A stretch of DNA of 64,000 bases from Pseudomonadota bacterium. GTDB lineage: Bacteria > Pseudomonadota > Gammaproteobacteria > Legionellales > Legionellaceae. A model generated the notes under the pieces. It did no database searches. It worked only from the letters and a program-made list of their open reading frames with translations, and was not told the origin of the DNA. The stretch lies in contig JAGVJN010000018.1 of assembly GCA_020051095.1 (NCBI GenBank), forward strand, positions 1 through 64,000, written 5' to 3'. Made by a program: the position numbers and the translations under genes. Shown here piece by piece: positions 16,239-26,242 of the stretch (positions are counted from its first letter, which is position 1; each line of letters begins with the position of its first letter).

Positions 16239-16926
16239 ACTGCTTCTTTATAAAATAACTCAACATAACACCCAAACCAAAGGCCATAACGAACCATTGA
16301 ATGGCGTAGCCAATATGCCGGTTTGGTGACATGGCTACAATGGGCCAAGCCCGAATGAAAATGTCACCCTCCGGTTTTAGCCGCAACGTGTAATTAGCCA
16401 GCGGTTGGGGCAATAAATTACTAAGATCATCCATATCGATTTGTTCTAATAAATAACGTTCACCTTGGCGAATCTCAAGCTGCGGTCCTAGGCGCCATGA
16501 ATTGTTTTTAGGGTAATACACATAGCCATTGAGGGTTGTTGACTGCGTTGGCGTTACAATTTTGGGTAATCGTTGACGCGTCACATCACCAGCTACCCAA
16601 CCACGATTAACCAAGACAATCAAACCCTCAATGGTCTCGAATGGCGAGATAATATCATAACCAAACTGATGATGATAATGTTGATTATCCAGATATAACA
16701 ACGGCGACAGATATCGACCTGTTAGTTTGATTGGCTGATACTGTGCAGGTTTGCTGTTTTTAGATAAAAACGTTGGTTTTTCATTCGCTAATTGCTGATG
16801 CTGTCGAACCATTTCCCTTTTTTGATCCGCTCGATGCATTTGCCAAAAACCCAAACGAACACAACTGATGATCGCAACGACTGTCAAAGAGAAAAAAATC
16901 CATAGTCTTGATGAAAAACGGGCCAT
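16219..16926 (-). CDS. SURF1-family cytochrome oxidase assembly protein
   Basis: It helps assemble haem A into cytochrome c oxidase. With the ATG at 16926 (MARFSSRLWIFF) the protein has 235 residues; the open frame continues upstream to a TTG, but that extension is unlike the family. There is one transmembrane helix near each end (about 7-25 and 207-227), with a periplasmic domain between. Family signatures are LGFWQMHRADQK after the first helix and IVLVNRGWV in the middle. It is the first gene of the haem A/Sco block. Confidence 0.92.
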   Translation of the reverse strand: MARFSSRLWIFFSLTVVAIISCVRLGFWQMHRADQKREMVRQHQQLANEKPTFLSKNSKPAQYQPIKLTGRYLSPLLYLDNQHYHHQFGYDIISPFETIEGLIVLVNRGWVAGDVTRQRLPKIVTPTQSTTLNGYVYYPKNNSWRLGPQLEIRQGERYLLEQIDMDDLSNLLPQPLANYTLRLKPEGDIFIRAWPIVAMSPNRHIGYAIQWFVMAFGLGVMLSYFIKKQYDAKSE

Positions 16927-17024
16927 AATGACAAAACAATGAAAATTTGACGGCAATGGTATCATAAAAATTTGCCAAAACGTAGTCTTGTTGGGATTCA
17001 ATTAAATCCGCACGAAATGGTGTT

Positions 17025-17050
17025 CCCGCATTATGCAGCGCTAATGCGGG
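17025..17050. repeat. Perfect 9-bp hairpin between SURF1 and mdh
   Basis: CCCGCATTA at 17025-17033 and TAATGCGGG at 17042-17050 are exact reverse complements around an 8-base loop. It lies in the roughly 170-bp gap after mdh and before SURF1 on the minus strand. No T-tract follows on either strand, so it is not a clear terminator; a transcript-stabilising or pausing structure is possible. Confidence 0.55.
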
Positions 17051-17100
17051 CAACGATTTCGACGATTTCCAATGATTTTTCTATTCCGGTGGAGGAAAGA

Positions 17101-18111
17101 TTATCCCAATAGTCCTAACTTTTTAACTGTATCACGTTCTTCACGTAATTCGTTTAATGTGTTGTTAAATTTTGCCATAGCAAACGCATTAAGGGTGAGA
17201 CCTTCCACCACTTTCGTGTGATAATAATCGGTAAAACTATCATGGGTGGTCACACAGGGGAATGAAAAGATTAACCCTTCATCCACGCCATATTCCCCTT
17301 GTGAACATTTGGCCATCGAAAACATTTCATTGGCCGTTGTTTCATTAATCAGATGACTGACCCCTTGAACAATGGCATTGGCAGCAGAAGCAGCAGATGA
17401 TGCGCCGCGTGCTTTAATAATGGCAGCCCCTCGCTGTTGAACCGTGGTTAAAAAGTCATTTTCTAACCATTTCTGATCGCCAATCACTCTTGCAGCCGGT
17501 TGTCCATCAATCATCGCATTGGAGAAATCCGGGTACATCGTAGGAGAGTGGTTACCCCAGATCACCATTTTTGTGACTTCAGTAATATCAACATCCGCTT
17601 TCTTCGCCAACTGCATACGAGCGCGAAACTCATCTAACATGGTCATGGCATAGAAACGATCATTTGGAACATCTGGGGCAGCGTTCATAGCAATCAACGC
17701 ATTGGTGTTACAAGGGTTACCCACCACAAATGTGCGTACATTCTGAGAGGCATTGTCATTAATCGCACGACCTTGTTTGGTAAATATGCCACCATTAATT
17801 TCTAACAAATCGGAACGCTCCATGCCTTGTTTACGGGGAACAGAGCCAACTAATAAAGCCCAGTTCACACCTTCCATGGCTTGATTGATATCGGAGGTAT
17901 AGCGAATTGCTTTTAGCAAGGGGAAAGCACAATCTTCTAGCTCCATGACGACGCCTTCTAAGGCTGGCATCGCTTGCTCAAGCTCTAATAAATTCAATTC
18001 CACATCCACTTTAGGGCCAAACATTTGCCCAGAGGCGATTCGGAATAATAAAGCATAACCGATTTGACCTGCTGCCCCAGTGACTGCGACTCGAACGCGT
18101 TTATGGTTCAT
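17101..18111 (-). CDS. mdh: Malate dehydrogenase (NAD-dependent, cytosolic-type)
   Basis: It interconverts malate and oxaloacetate in the TCA cycle. The ATG at 18111 ([18 protein letters not shown]) is chosen because GGAAAC lies just upstream and homologues begin here, giving 336 residues. The Rossmann loop TGAAGQIG, the mobile-loop region [15 protein letters not shown] with catalytic arginines, VGNPCNTNA and the catalytic histidine in IWGNHSP are present. The GAAGQIG motif and length place it in the cytosolic/LDH-like group-2 malate dehydrogenases rather than the E. coli type. It follows nudE by 11 bases, probably in one transcript. Confidence 0.95.
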   Translation of the reverse strand: MNHKRVRVAVTGAAGQIGYALLFRIASGQMFGPKVDVELNLLELEQAMPALEGVVMELEDCAFPLLKAIRYTSDINQAMEGVNWALLVGSVPRKQGMERSDLLEINGGIFTKQGRAINDNASQNVRTFVVGNPCNTNALIAMNAAPDVPNDRFYAMTMLDEFRARMQLAKKADVDITEVTKMVIWGNHSPTMYPDFSNAMIDGQPAARVIGDQKWLENDFLTTVQQRGAAIIKARGASSAASAANAIVQGVSHLINETTANEMFSMAKCSQGEYGVDEGLIFSFPCVTTHDSFTDYYHTKVVEGLTLNAFAMAKFNNTLNELREERDTVKKLGLLG

Positions 18112-18122
18112 GATGTTTCCTT

Positions 18123-18683
18123 CTATTCTGATTGTTGTTTTAACCAATGTTGTACAATATATAACGCAGCAATGCTGCGGGATTCAGAAAAGTCAGCTTC
18201 ATGCAATAACTGCTCTGACGTTTCAATTGGCCACTCAATTACCTCAATTGGTTCAGGTTCATCACCTGGTAACACGGAGGGGTAGAGATCCGTGGCCAAC
18301 ACAACATCCATGTGCGCACCAAAATAACCTGGTGCCAAGCTCATTGAGCGAAGTAGTTTCAACTCACGCGCGGCAAAACCCACTTCCTCTTGTAACTCTC
18401 GATTTGCCGCCTCAAGCATCGTTTCGCCTGGATCGATCAATCCCTTCGGAAAGGCTAATTCATATTTTTCGGTTCCAGCAGCATATTCCCGAATCAAATA
18501 GAACGCATTATTGTCATTTATGGCGATAATAATAACAGCGCCCATGCCCGGACCATTGCCGCTGATTCGCTCAAATTGTCGAACAGCGCCGTTACTGAAC
18601 TGTAAGTCCAATGCTTCAATTTTAAAAAGCTTTGACCGGGCAATCACTCGAGATTGGTGACAAACCGGTTTTTTTCTGGACAT
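18123..18683 (-). CDS. nudE: ADP compounds hydrolase NudE
   Basis: A Nudix hydrolase expected to cleave ADP-ribose, NADH and diadenosine polyphosphates to AMP and the partner phosphate. The Nudix box is complete at about 81-103: GLIDPGET followed by [13 protein letters not shown]. Flanking segments typical of NudE are present ([37 protein letters not shown] and GDEPEPIEV). The 186-residue length matches the E. coli enzyme. It is the first gene of a minus-strand nudE-mdh unit. Confidence 0.92.
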   Translation of the reverse strand: MSRKKPVCHQSRVIARSKLFKIEALDLQFSNGAVRQFERISGNGPGMGAVIIIAINDNNAFYLIREYAAGTEKYELAFPKGLIDPGETMLEAANRELQEEVGFAARELKLLRSMSLAPGYFGAHMDVVLATDLYPSVLPGDEPEPIEVIEWPIETSEQLLHEADFSESRSIAALYIVQHWLKQQSE

Positions 18684-18748
18684 AAATTTATCCTGATTTA
18701 AGTCTTAATCATTATAATTAATTCTGCCAAAATTACCACCAGCACTGA

Positions 18749-18787
18749 CATAAATCCTCGCGTTTTGAATGATCACGGGTATATGAT
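18749..18787 (+). repeat. Solo arm of dispersed repeat supplying -10 box to hemW
   Basis: Bases 18749-18779 match the reverse complement of 11398-11428 with about two mismatches, so this is one arm of the same repeat family. The adjoining TATGAT at 18782-18787 is a good -10 box, placing the hemW transcript start near 18794 with a leader of about 26 bases. Confidence 0.6.
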
Positions 18788-18819
18788 AAAATTTAGCAAA
18801 TGCTATAACGAACGATCCA

Positions 18820-19956
18820 ATGATACCAACAACGCTCTATATTCATATTCCTTGGTGCATCCAGAAATGCCCCTATTGTGATTTTAATTCTCATCGCAAA
18901 CCCGAAACATGGCAAGAAGATCCGTATATCGATAAGTTACTTGCTGATTTAAAACAAGATATTTTACGCTTTGGGGTTCGGCAAATAGATGCCATTTTTT
19001 TGGGTGGAGGCACACCCAGTTTATTGTCTGGTCAAGCCATTCACCGATTACTAAAAGGTGTCGCCCAACAGTTGCCCTTAACACAAAATTTAGAAATTAC
19101 CATGGAAGCAAACCCGGGTACAGCTGAGCAACAACGCTTTTTAATGTATCGCCAAGCAGGTGTCAATCGCCTATCCTTAGGCATCCAAAGCTTTTGCCCA
19201 CAACAATTAAAAAATTTAGGAAGAATCCATAATGCCGAAGAAGCCTATAAAGCCATTGATATGGCCAGAAGTGCTGGATTTGACAACCTTAATTTAGACA
19301 TCATGCATGGGTTACCCAATCAGACCCTTGAACAAGGGTTGGATGATTTAAAAAAAGCCATCGCCTTTCAGCCCAATCATATTTCATGGTACCAACTCAC
19401 GTTAGAACCAAATACCCTCTTCTATAAAAAGCCCCCCAACCTCCCCAGTGACGATGCCTGTGCTGTGATCGAAGAAATGGGCTTTCATCTCCTTAGCCAG
19501 CAGGGTTACCATCGCTATGAGATATCCGCCTTTTCCAAGCCAGGACGCCCCTCGCAACACAATCTTAATTACTGGACTTTCGGGGATTATTTCGGCATTG
19601 GCGCAGGGGCACATGGCAAGTTGACCTCTCTGGATGGCACCACCATTGTCCGCACTCAAAAAAAACGACAACCAAACGATTATTTAAAAGCGGCGGTTGA
19701 AACCCTAGCACAATCCCATTCGCTGGAACAAGCCGATATTTTATTTGAGTTTATGCTTAATACCTCTCGATTACAGCAACCGATTCCCTTGGCATTATTT
19801 GCAGAGCGAACTGGGTTGGAAATATCCTTACTGAAAGAAGGTCTTGACAGTGCAAGCAGTAAAGGGCTGATTCACTTTCAAGACGACCACTGGCAAATCA
19901 CTGAATTGGGACGTCGCTTCACCAATGATTTGCAATCCTTATTTTTACCTAGTTAA
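18820..19956 (+). CDS. hemW: Radical SAM haem chaperone HemW
   Basis: This is a 378-residue radical SAM protein. The 4Fe-4S ligands are C13, C17 and C20 (PWCIQKCPYCDF); after them come FLGGGTPSLL and MEANPGT for SAM binding, and SLGIQSF. The shorter N-terminus, with no extra cysteine beyond the CxxxCxxC, and the C-terminal HemW domain fit the haem-transferring HemW rather than true coproporphyrinogen dehydrogenase HemN. Older annotations call it oxygen-independent coproporphyrinogen III oxidase-like. In E. coli-type genomes hemW lies next to rdgB; here the two are 9 kb apart. Confidence 0.92.
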   Translation: MIPTTLYIHIPWCIQKCPYCDFNSHRKPETWQEDPYIDKLLADLKQDILRFGVRQIDAIFLGGGTPSLLSGQAIHRLLKGVAQQLPLTQNLEITMEANPGTAEQQRFLMYRQAGVNRLSLGIQSFCPQQLKNLGRIHNAEEAYKAIDMARSAGFDNLNLDIMHGLPNQTLEQGLDDLKKAIAFQPNHISWYQLTLEPNTLFYKKPPNLPSDDACAVIEEMGFHLLSQQGYHRYEISAFSKPGRPSQHNLNYWTFGDYFGIGAGAHGKLTSLDGTTIVRTQKKRQPNDYLKAAVETLAQSHSLEQADILFEFMLNTSRLQQPIPLALFAERTGLEISLLKEGLDSASSKGLIHFQDDHWQITELGRRFTNDLQSLFLPS

Positions 19957-20037
19957 TCGTTAAGTGCATATACCCACCCGCGAGCAATCCCTGTCAGCCT
20001 AACTGATTGGTATTACTATTTAAATGTCATTTTTTTC

Positions 20038-20065
20038 TTGCATATTGATTTAAAGTTGATATGAT
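20038..20065 (+). promoter_or_regulatory. Sigma-70-like promoter of secreted protease gene
   Basis: TTGCAT at 20038-20043 and TATGAT at 20060-20065 are separated by 16 bp. AAGGA lies shortly before the ATG at 20096. Confidence 0.55.
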
Positions 20066-20095
20066 GCATGTGGCTCTATTTAAAAGGATGTAATT

Positions 20096-21157
20096 ATGAA
20101 TAAATTTCTTTCCCTTTCTGTTTTAACACTTTCCACGTCTATTGCTTTTGCGTCACATCTTGAAATTACTGGACAAGTTGATGTCAAGATTCCAGCCAAA
20201 GATAAGAATGGAGAGCAAAAAACCTATAAATTTAAGTTACCCAAATACAATCTAACACCCGAAGTACGCAATAAAATCAAAATGAAACTAAAGCACTACC
20301 CTTCTAACGTTTACCAACAAAAAGTGCCTAAGTTTGCCATGGAACTTCCACCTAAAGTTGATTTAGGGATGGAAGGAACACCCGTGCTAGACCAAGGGGC
20401 ACATGGTAGCTGCGTCACATTTGCGGTATCAGGTGCTATCAATGCCACTTTAGGTGCTGGTGACTATGTTAGTCCCCTTTGCAGCCTTGAGTTGGGCGCA
20501 ACACTGGCCATCAATGATGAAATTCCTTTCAGTGGTTGGAATGGTTCTTATGGTGATATCGTGTTGAGCCAGATGATGACATACGGTGTTGTTAGTAAAA
20601 ACCATCAAAAATATCATGGTTGTGCAGGCGTGTTCACCTATCCCGAAGATGATGAAATGAGCGAAGGCCGACCAATGGATAAGGCCGAGTATATGAAAGC
20701 CAGTATTCCCATTAAAGATGTGGTCCAATGGGATATGTTGATGAGTGACTTTGGCATTCGCTTAACCAATCAAGATGGCATGTTTGATCCAGCTTGGATG
20801 GCCAAAGAAGAATTAGCCAAAGGTCACCGATTAAGCATTGGCATGCTTTTAGATGTCAATTATGGCATTGCAGGGGCGGTAGGAACGCATAAAGCGTACT
20901 ATGACACTTGGATGATCACGCCTGAAATTATCATGGACGCAATAAGCGGTGATATCTATGCTGGTCATGAGCTTGTGGTCACAGGCTATGATGATAATGT
21001 CATCGTTTATGATGATAATGGCTATTACAATAAAGGGGTCTTTAAAGTCAGAAACTCCTGGTCTCCCTACATTGGTGATCAAGGTGATTTCTACATTACT
21101 TATGACCACTTCAATATTTTTGTAGGCGAAATGCACGCCCTTTACTTGAAAAAATAA
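20096..21157 (+). CDS. Secreted papain-like (C1A) cysteine protease
   Basis: This 353-residue protein has a Sec signal peptide (MNKFLSLSVLTLSTSIAFAS) and a propeptide-like region to about residue 85. The papain-type catalytic set is readable: Q100 of the oxyanion hole (VLDQG), nucleophile C106 (HGSCVTFA), H291 (AGHELVVTGYDD) and N320 (VRNSWSPYIGDQGDFYITY). It lacks the usual CWAF after the catalytic cysteine. It probably acts outside the cytoplasm and may leave the cell by type II secretion, whose gspL and gspM genes are 40 kb away; that route is inferred. It has its own promoter and is followed by repeats and a terminator. Confidence 0.88.
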   Translation: MNKFLSLSVLTLSTSIAFASHLEITGQVDVKIPAKDKNGEQKTYKFKLPKYNLTPEVRNKIKMKLKHYPSNVYQQKVPKFAMELPPKVDLGMEGTPVLDQGAHGSCVTFAVSGAINATLGAGDYVSPLCSLELGATLAINDEIPFSGWNGSYGDIVLSQMMTYGVVSKNHQKYHGCAGVFTYPEDDEMSEGRPMDKAEYMKASIPIKDVVQWDMLMSDFGIRLTNQDGMFDPAWMAKEELAKGHRLSIGMLLDVNYGIAGAVGTHKAYYDTWMITPEIIMDAISGDIYAGHELVVTGYDDNVIVYDDNGYYNKGVFKVRNSWSPYIGDQGDFYITYDHFNIFVGEMHALYLKK

Positions 21158-21201
21158 TCCTATCAGATCGCCCGTTCTTTCATATAACTTCCTTCATTTT
21201 T

Positions 21202-21255
21202 CCTTCTCCCCAGACATGGGGAGAAGGTGCCCGCAGGGCGGATGAGGGGTTACCG
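21202..21255. repeat. Palindromic intergenic repeat
   Basis: CCTTCTCCCC at 21202-21211 pairs perfectly with GGGGAGAAGG at 21218-21227 around six bases. It is followed by TGCCCGCAGGGCGGATGAGGGG, which contains a second small hairpin (GCCCGCAGGGC). This sequence type is familiar as an intergenic palindrome in many proteobacterial genomes. It lies in the 262-bp gap between the protease gene and argS. Confidence 0.6.
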
Positions 21256-21337
21256 AATCGAACTGGTTATTTTGATGGGTAGCACATTGTACTTGAGATG
21301 CTATTAGGAAAATTTGAAATTTGTTGTTCTCCCTTTT

Positions 21338-21364
21338 GCCCGGCATTGCCGGGCTTTTTTTTCT
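21338..21364 (+). terminator. Rho-independent terminator
   Basis: GCCCGGCA and TGCCGGGC form an eight-base-pair stem with almost no loop, followed by eight T residues. It is about 180 bases after the protease stop and 55 bases before argS. Confidence 0.85.
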
Positions 21365-21419
21365 TTGCAATGCGGTTAAAAAAAGCGCATAATAACCCTT
21401 TTGCCGGTTTGCCATCATC

Positions 21420-23180
21420 ATGAAAGATCAGCTTATTGCCTTGTTAGAACAAACCATTGATCAATTAAAAGTGGAAGGCTTTATTCCGGCCGAAACACAG
21501 TTATCCATTAAATTGGAGCGTTGCCGTGATAGCTCTCATGGTGATTTTGCATCCAATATCGCGATGATGCTGGCAAAGCCCTGCCAAAAAGCACCCAAGC
21601 AGGTTGCCCAAACCATTGTTAATCGTCTAGCAAATCACCCACAAATACACAAAGTTGAAATTGCTGGGCCAGGATTTATAAATTTTCATCTCAAAGCAGA
21701 CTCTTTAAATACTGTTATCGCGACCGTTTTAGATAAAAAGGAACATTTCGGGGAAAGCACAGTCGGCCAAGCTGAGCGTGTGCTGGTTGAATTCGTGTCT
21801 GCCAACCCCACAGGGCCTTTGCATGTGGGCCACGGTCGAGGGGCAGCGATCGGCGCATCGTTATGTAACCTTTTGAATTTTGCTGGTTATGAGGTAACCC
21901 GCGAATACTATGTGAACGATGGCGGTCGGCAAATGAATATTTTAGCCGTTAGCGTATGGATGCGTTATCTGCTGATGTTTGATGAATCCCTCCCTTTTCC
22001 CAGAAACGGGTATCAAGGCGACTATGTCGTTGATATTGCTAAACAATGCCTGGATGAAGTCAATGACCAATATGTTGTTGAGTGGGCTAAAATCAAGCCA
22101 AGCCTCCCTGCTGACGAATCCGAAGGTGGTGATAAAGAGCAATATATCGATGCGTTAATTCACGCGGCTCAACAGGCCATTGGCGAGGAAGGCTTTGGCT
22201 ATTTCCATCACAAGGCGCTCACCGACGTTTTAGACGACATTAAAGAAGACCTCTCAGAATTTGGCGTTCATTTTGACCATTGGTACTCAGAAAAATCGTT
22301 GATGAGCAAGGGTAAAATTGATGATTGCATCGCAGATTTTAAAGCCAAAGATCTGACCTACGAGCAGGATGGTGCGCTCTGGTTTCGTGCGATGGATTTT
22401 GGCGATGAAAAAGACAGAGTCATGCGTCGTGCTAATGGCCAAGTGACCTATTTTGCATCCGACGCAGCCTATCATTGGGATAAATACCAGCGTGGTTTTC
22501 AACGGATTATTGATTTATTTGGCGCAGACCACCATGGCTATGTTAGTCGTATTCGTGCAGCGGTTGAAGCACTCGGCCATGATCCGAAATCCATGGATGT
22601 GTTATTGGTGCAATTTGCAATCCTCTACCGAGGGCAAGAACGTGTGCAAATGTCAACACGCAGCGGTTCCTTTGTGACCCTTCGTGAACTACGAGAAGAA
22701 GTTGGTAACGATGCGGCGCGCTTTTTTTATGTCATACGCAAAGCAGAACAACACATGGACTTTGATTTAGAACTCGCGAAGTCAAAATCCAATGAGAACC
22801 CGGTTTACTATATCCAATATGCGCACGCACGAATCTGCAGTGTCTTTGCGCAACTAGAAAAGCGCGGTTATCAAGTCGACCAAAACCTTGGCCTTGATCA
22901 TTTGCAGCTGTTAGACAGCGATTATGAACAAACCCTCATTCAAACCATTTCCCGTTTCCCGGAAGTGGTTGAGCGTGCGGCAGTTTTACGTGAACCACAC
23001 TTGGTAGCCTATTATTTGAAAGAATTGGCAACAGCACTCCATAGCTATTATAATGCCATCATACTCTTGTGTGAGGATATCAATTTACGCAATGCCAGAA
23101 TGTGCCTATTATTAGCCGTTAGGCATTGTCTCGCGAATGGGTTACAATTATTGGGTGTTAGTGCACCTAAGAGCATGTAA
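21420..23180 (+). CDS. argS: Arginyl-tRNA synthetase
   Basis: It charges tRNA-Arg. This class I synthetase has 586 residues, a normal length. The N-terminal Add1 domain covers about 1-110. The HIGH motif appears as HVGH (135-138) within [14 protein letters not shown]. The KMSKS position is degenerate ([13 protein letters not shown]), as usual in ArgRS, followed by the NDAARFFYV segment and a C-terminal DALR anticodon-binding domain. The stop codon directly abuts the ATG of the following SPOR gene, implying one transcript. Confidence 0.97.
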   Translation: MKDQLIALLEQTIDQLKVEGFIPAETQLSIKLERCRDSSHGDFASNIAMMLAKPCQKAPKQVAQTIVNRLANHPQIHKVEIAGPGFINFHLKADSLNTVIATVLDKKEHFGESTVGQAERVLVEFVSANPTGPLHVGHGRGAAIGASLCNLLNFAGYEVTREYYVNDGGRQMNILAVSVWMRYLLMFDESLPFPRNGYQGDYVVDIAKQCLDEVNDQYVVEWAKIKPSLPADESEGGDKEQYIDALIHAAQQAIGEEGFGYFHHKALTDVLDDIKEDLSEFGVHFDHWYSEKSLMSKGKIDDCIADFKAKDLTYEQDGALWFRAMDFGDEKDRVMRRANGQVTYFASDAAYHWDKYQRGFQRIIDLFGADHHGYVSRIRAAVEALGHDPKSMDVLLVQFAILYRGQERVQMSTRSGSFVTLRELREEVGNDAARFFYVIRKAEQHMDFDLELAKSKSNENPVYYIQYAHARICSVFAQLEKRGYQVDQNLGLDHLQLLDSDYEQTLIQTISRFPEVVERAAVLREPHLVAYYLKELATALHSYYNAIILLCEDINLRNARMCLLLAVRHCLANGLQLLGVSAPKSM

Positions 23181-23759
23181 ATGGTTGCAAAAAAAAGAAC
23201 ATCACAACGCACATCAACAAAAACGCCACCCTCAGGCACGCTATCTTTAGTATTAGCCTTCCTGATTGGTTATGCTGTTGCTCATGTTTTTGATATCAAT
23301 TTTATTGGTCGACAACTCGATCATGTGATGATTGAGAATAAACAACCGGCCATTCAACAAGCCCAGACAAAAGTAACATTACCCAAACCAAAATTTGAAT
23401 ATTATGCCCTCTTGCAAAAAGAAGGGGCTGCCAATAATCCAAGCAATCATAGTGATAAAAAGCAATCCACGATTGAAGTACGTGAAGCAAACCCATTAGC
23501 GCCTATCCGACAAGACAATCATACTTACATACTTCAGCTCGCCTCGTACTTTAAAAAAGAAGATGCTGAGCGAATGAAAGCCGAGTTAATCTTACAAGGT
23601 CGCCAAGCTAGTATTCAAGAGCATAAAAGCGACAACCGTACCATTTATCGTCTCGTGGTTGGACCATTCAAACGCAAAACAGAAGCAGAAAAAGAACAAG
23701 TTGATTTAGCAAGGCAGCTACACGTGATGGGAATGATACGGCAAACTCAGTTGTCCTAA
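23181..23759 (+). CDS. SPOR-domain membrane protein (FtsN-like)
   Basis: This 192-residue protein has a short basic cytoplasmic start, one transmembrane helix (about 20-38), a variable linker, and a C-terminal SPOR domain (about 115-190) with YILQLASYFKKEDAERMKAEL and YRLVVGPFKRKTEAE. SPOR domains bind glycan strands lacking stem peptides at the septum, so a role in cell division or envelope growth is likely. The argS-linked position is typical of FtsN-like proteins in gammaproteobacteria, but a true FtsN function is not shown. Confidence 0.88.
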   Translation: MVAKKRTSQRTSTKTPPSGTLSLVLAFLIGYAVAHVFDINFIGRQLDHVMIENKQPAIQQAQTKVTLPKPKFEYYALLQKEGAANNPSNHSDKKQSTIEVREANPLAPIRQDNHTYILQLASYFKKEDAERMKAELILQGRQASIQEHKSDNRTIYRLVVGPFKRKTEAEKEQVDLARQLHVMGMIRQTQLS

Positions 23760-23769
23760 GAGGAGTTGT

Positions 23770-26157
23770 ATGCCACACCAATTAGTATTTACGCTTGGCA
23801 TAACCTGCCAAAACTGTGTTGGCACAGTCAATATTGCCTTAAGAGAGTTAAATTTTTTAGAGCATGGCTTAAGCAACCAACGCATTGATCTTACTCAAAA
23901 AAAACTATTTATCGACTACGATCCAACCCAAACCCAATTCGACATCAAGGCAGTCCAGCAAAAAATTATTGATACCATAGATAGCTATGGTATTGAGTGC
24001 CAAATGCATGCTATCGAAAAACCAAAACGCTCTTATCACTGGCTACTGGGTGCTATCGGCTTATCAGCAGGCCTTGCGTTGATGATGTTGACCTTTTTCA
24101 CAGGCGGATTAACACTCCCTTGGATGCTCGCTATAGGAATTGGTAGCTCGGCACTCACTGTCTTATTAGGGTATAACAGCTTTATCAATGCCTACGTTCA
24201 TGCTCGCTATAGTCGAACCATGACCATGGATACCTTATTTACCATCAGTACCCTAACGGTATTGGCGGTATCACTCACGTCTATCTTTATTCCTGGGTTG
24301 CCCATAATGTTTGAAGCCGGGCTCATGTTATTTGGTTTTCGCCATATTGGCTTAGCAATCGAAGAAGCAATCAACCACAAAACCGGAGTACAACAAAACT
24401 TTACCGATCGCATTGCAAAAAAAATAAAGTTAACCACTGGCCAGACTATTGAGACAAGTCAGATTCAAGTGAATGACGAAATATTTCTCGCTAATGGACA
24501 GGTGTTGCCCGTCGACGGTTCTTTTATCAATGCGACACCTAACATTCGAAATGATATCCTGACTGGCCACGATCACCCCTACAAAACAACACCCAATCAA
24601 GTCATTAATGCAGGTGCTGTTATCGAGGATGCCAATCAAACTTTCATTTTCAAAGCCCATCAATCGGTTGGCAATTCCTATTTGGCTAAACTGGATAATT
24701 TATTACTTTCTGCCCAACAAAACAAAGCGCCCATTGAACAGTATACCGATAAATTGCTCAACTATTTCATACCGGGTGTCTTAGCGATTGCCCTGTTATC
24801 AGGCCTTGTCATTGGCTTTTGGATATCCCCCATCATGGCTGTGCAATGCGCTGCAACTGTTTTAGTCACAGCCTGCCCTTGCACCCTTGGCATGATTGTC
24901 CCCATGACCATGAAAATTGGCATGCAAAAAGGACTGAATCATGGCGTGGCGTTTCAAACTCGGGAAGCCATTGAGCAAGCCACTCATATTAATCAAGTGG
25001 TCTTTGACTTAAACGGCACACTAACCCAGGGCACTCCTCAAGTAAAACAATGTGAAATAAGCCCTTCTTTTCCAAACAATTTCCTATTTCAAATCCTGCT
25101 CAAACTGGAAGAAAAGGCAAGACACCCCGTCGGCAAATGCTTGGCAGCCTATGCAAAAACACAATGGCAAGGACTCGACAATCCCATATTCAACATGGCT
25201 GAAGTAGATGATTTGCATAATGGGCGCAAGCTTAGGATTACCATCAATGAACAGTCCCAGGAATACTGTATTGGCAATGCCCAATGTATGCGCGAACAAG
25301 GGATAGAACTCAACGAAAGCGACCACCAACCACGTATCTATCTCGCCGAGAATCAACGAATCATCGCTCAGTTTGTTGTCATCGACCCACTGCGCAAAGG
25401 CGCTTTGCAAGTAGTCAACCAGTTACAAAAAAGTGGTAAATCAGTTTACCTTTTAACCGGTGCCGATGATGCAACCGCTCATTTCTATGGTGGCTTGTTA
25501 GGCATTAGCAAAAGCAACCTATTCGCCAACCAATCACCGGAAGAAAAGCAATTGCTTATACAACGATTGCAACAAACAGGTCCTGTGGCAATGGTCGGTG
25601 ATGGGGCAAATGATGCCGTGGCATTGGGCCAAAGTGATTTAGGCATTGCAATGCACTCCCATTTGAGTGATGCAATGACGAATCAACAAGCGAAAGTCCT
25701 CATTAGCGACTATTCGGTTCTACCCATCGGCCATCTCTTCCAAATTGCCCATCAAACCATGTCCACATTAAAACAAAATCTAGGCTTTAGCTTGGCCTAT
25801 AACGTTGCGGCCTTGCTACTCACGGGTGGGGTGTTGACTGCTATTGGTTTTGCGATGAATCCAGCAGTCGGTGCAGGCTTAATGGTCCTACAAACCAGCA
25901 TGATTCTGCTAAATACTTACCGATTAACCTATCAAAAGCTTCCCTCTCCACATCCTGCCGTCGTGGAAAGCGTCAGTTCGAATCGCACGCTATCGCAATT
26001 ACAAGAAGCACCGGTTTATAATTTGGATCATCCGAAAAGCCCCCATGAAACGCTTGTTAGCGAGGTGGTTGAAACAATGCAGCCTGCCTGCCCGCAACCC
26101 ACGCAAAAAGGGGGCAGCCATGATACTGACATAACACCAAGAGGATGTGGTTGTTGA
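23770..26157 (+). CDS. Heavy-metal P1B-type ATPase with altered catalytic motifs
   Basis: This 795-residue protein has the layout of a copper or heavy-metal translocating P-type ATPase. It has an N-terminal HMA domain with CQNC (13-16), eight membrane helices, the intramembrane metal motif C369-P-C371, the HP motif (ARHPVGKCL), VGDGANDAVAL in the hinge, and a GCGC tail. Three positions are unusual. The phosphorylation loop reads DLNGTLT instead of DKTGTLT (D413 kept, K and T lost). The actuator loop reads TGHD where TGE is expected (265-268). The CPC is followed by TLG. The Asp nucleophile remains, but loss of the dephosphorylating Glu questions normal pumping. It sits between argS-SPOR and proS with a strong ribosome site (GAGGAG). 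Confidence 0.88.
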   Translation: MPHQLVFTLGITCQNCVGTVNIALRELNFLEHGLSNQRIDLTQKKLFIDYDPTQTQFDIKAVQQKIIDTIDSYGIECQMHAIEKPKRSYHWLLGAIGLSAGLALMMLTFFTGGLTLPWMLAIGIGSSALTVLLGYNSFINAYVHARYSRTMTMDTLFTISTLTVLAVSLTSIFIPGLPIMFEAGLMLFGFRHIGLAIEEAINHKTGVQQNFTDRIAKKIKLTTGQTIETSQIQVNDEIFLANGQVLPVDGSFINATPNIRNDILTGHDHPYKTTPNQVINAGAVIEDANQTFIFKAHQSVGNSYLAKLDNLLLSAQQNKAPIEQYTDKLLNYFIPGVLAIALLSGLVIGFWISPIMAVQCAATVLVTACPCTLGMIVPMTMKIGMQKGLNHGVAFQTREAIEQATHINQVVFDLNGTLTQGTPQVKQCEISPSFPNNFLFQILLKLEEKARHPVGKCLAAYAKTQWQGLDNPIFNMAEVDDLHNGRKLRITINEQSQEYCIGNAQCMREQGIELNESDHQPRIYLAENQRIIAQFVVIDPLRKGALQVVNQLQKSGKSVYLLTGADDATAHFYGGLLGISKSNLFANQSPEEKQLLIQRLQQTGPVAMVGDGANDAVALGQSDLGIAMHSHLSDAMTNQQAKVLISDYSVLPIGHLFQIAHQTMSTLKQNLGFSLAYNVAALLLTGGVLTAIGFAMNPAVGAGLMVLQTSMILLNTYRLTYQKLPSPHPAVVESVSSNRTLSQLQEAPVYNLDHPKSPHETLVSEVVETMQPACPQPTQKGGSHDTDITPRGCGC

Positions 26158-26242
26158 TTGTCGATTGTTTTAGGAAAGCGGGGGTGATTTCAACAGCCTT
26201 ATCCATTACAATAATGCCTTTATTAAGAATAGCGGAGATATA

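Noticed and set aside
17025-17050. Rho-independent terminator of mdh.
   Set aside because: The hairpin is perfect, but neither strand has a T-tract after it.
25006-25020. P-type ATPase called a pseudogene because of the changed DKTGT motif.
   Set aside because: The frame is intact over 795 codons, other motifs are preserved and a strong ribosome site is present, so it is listed as an altered but intact gene.
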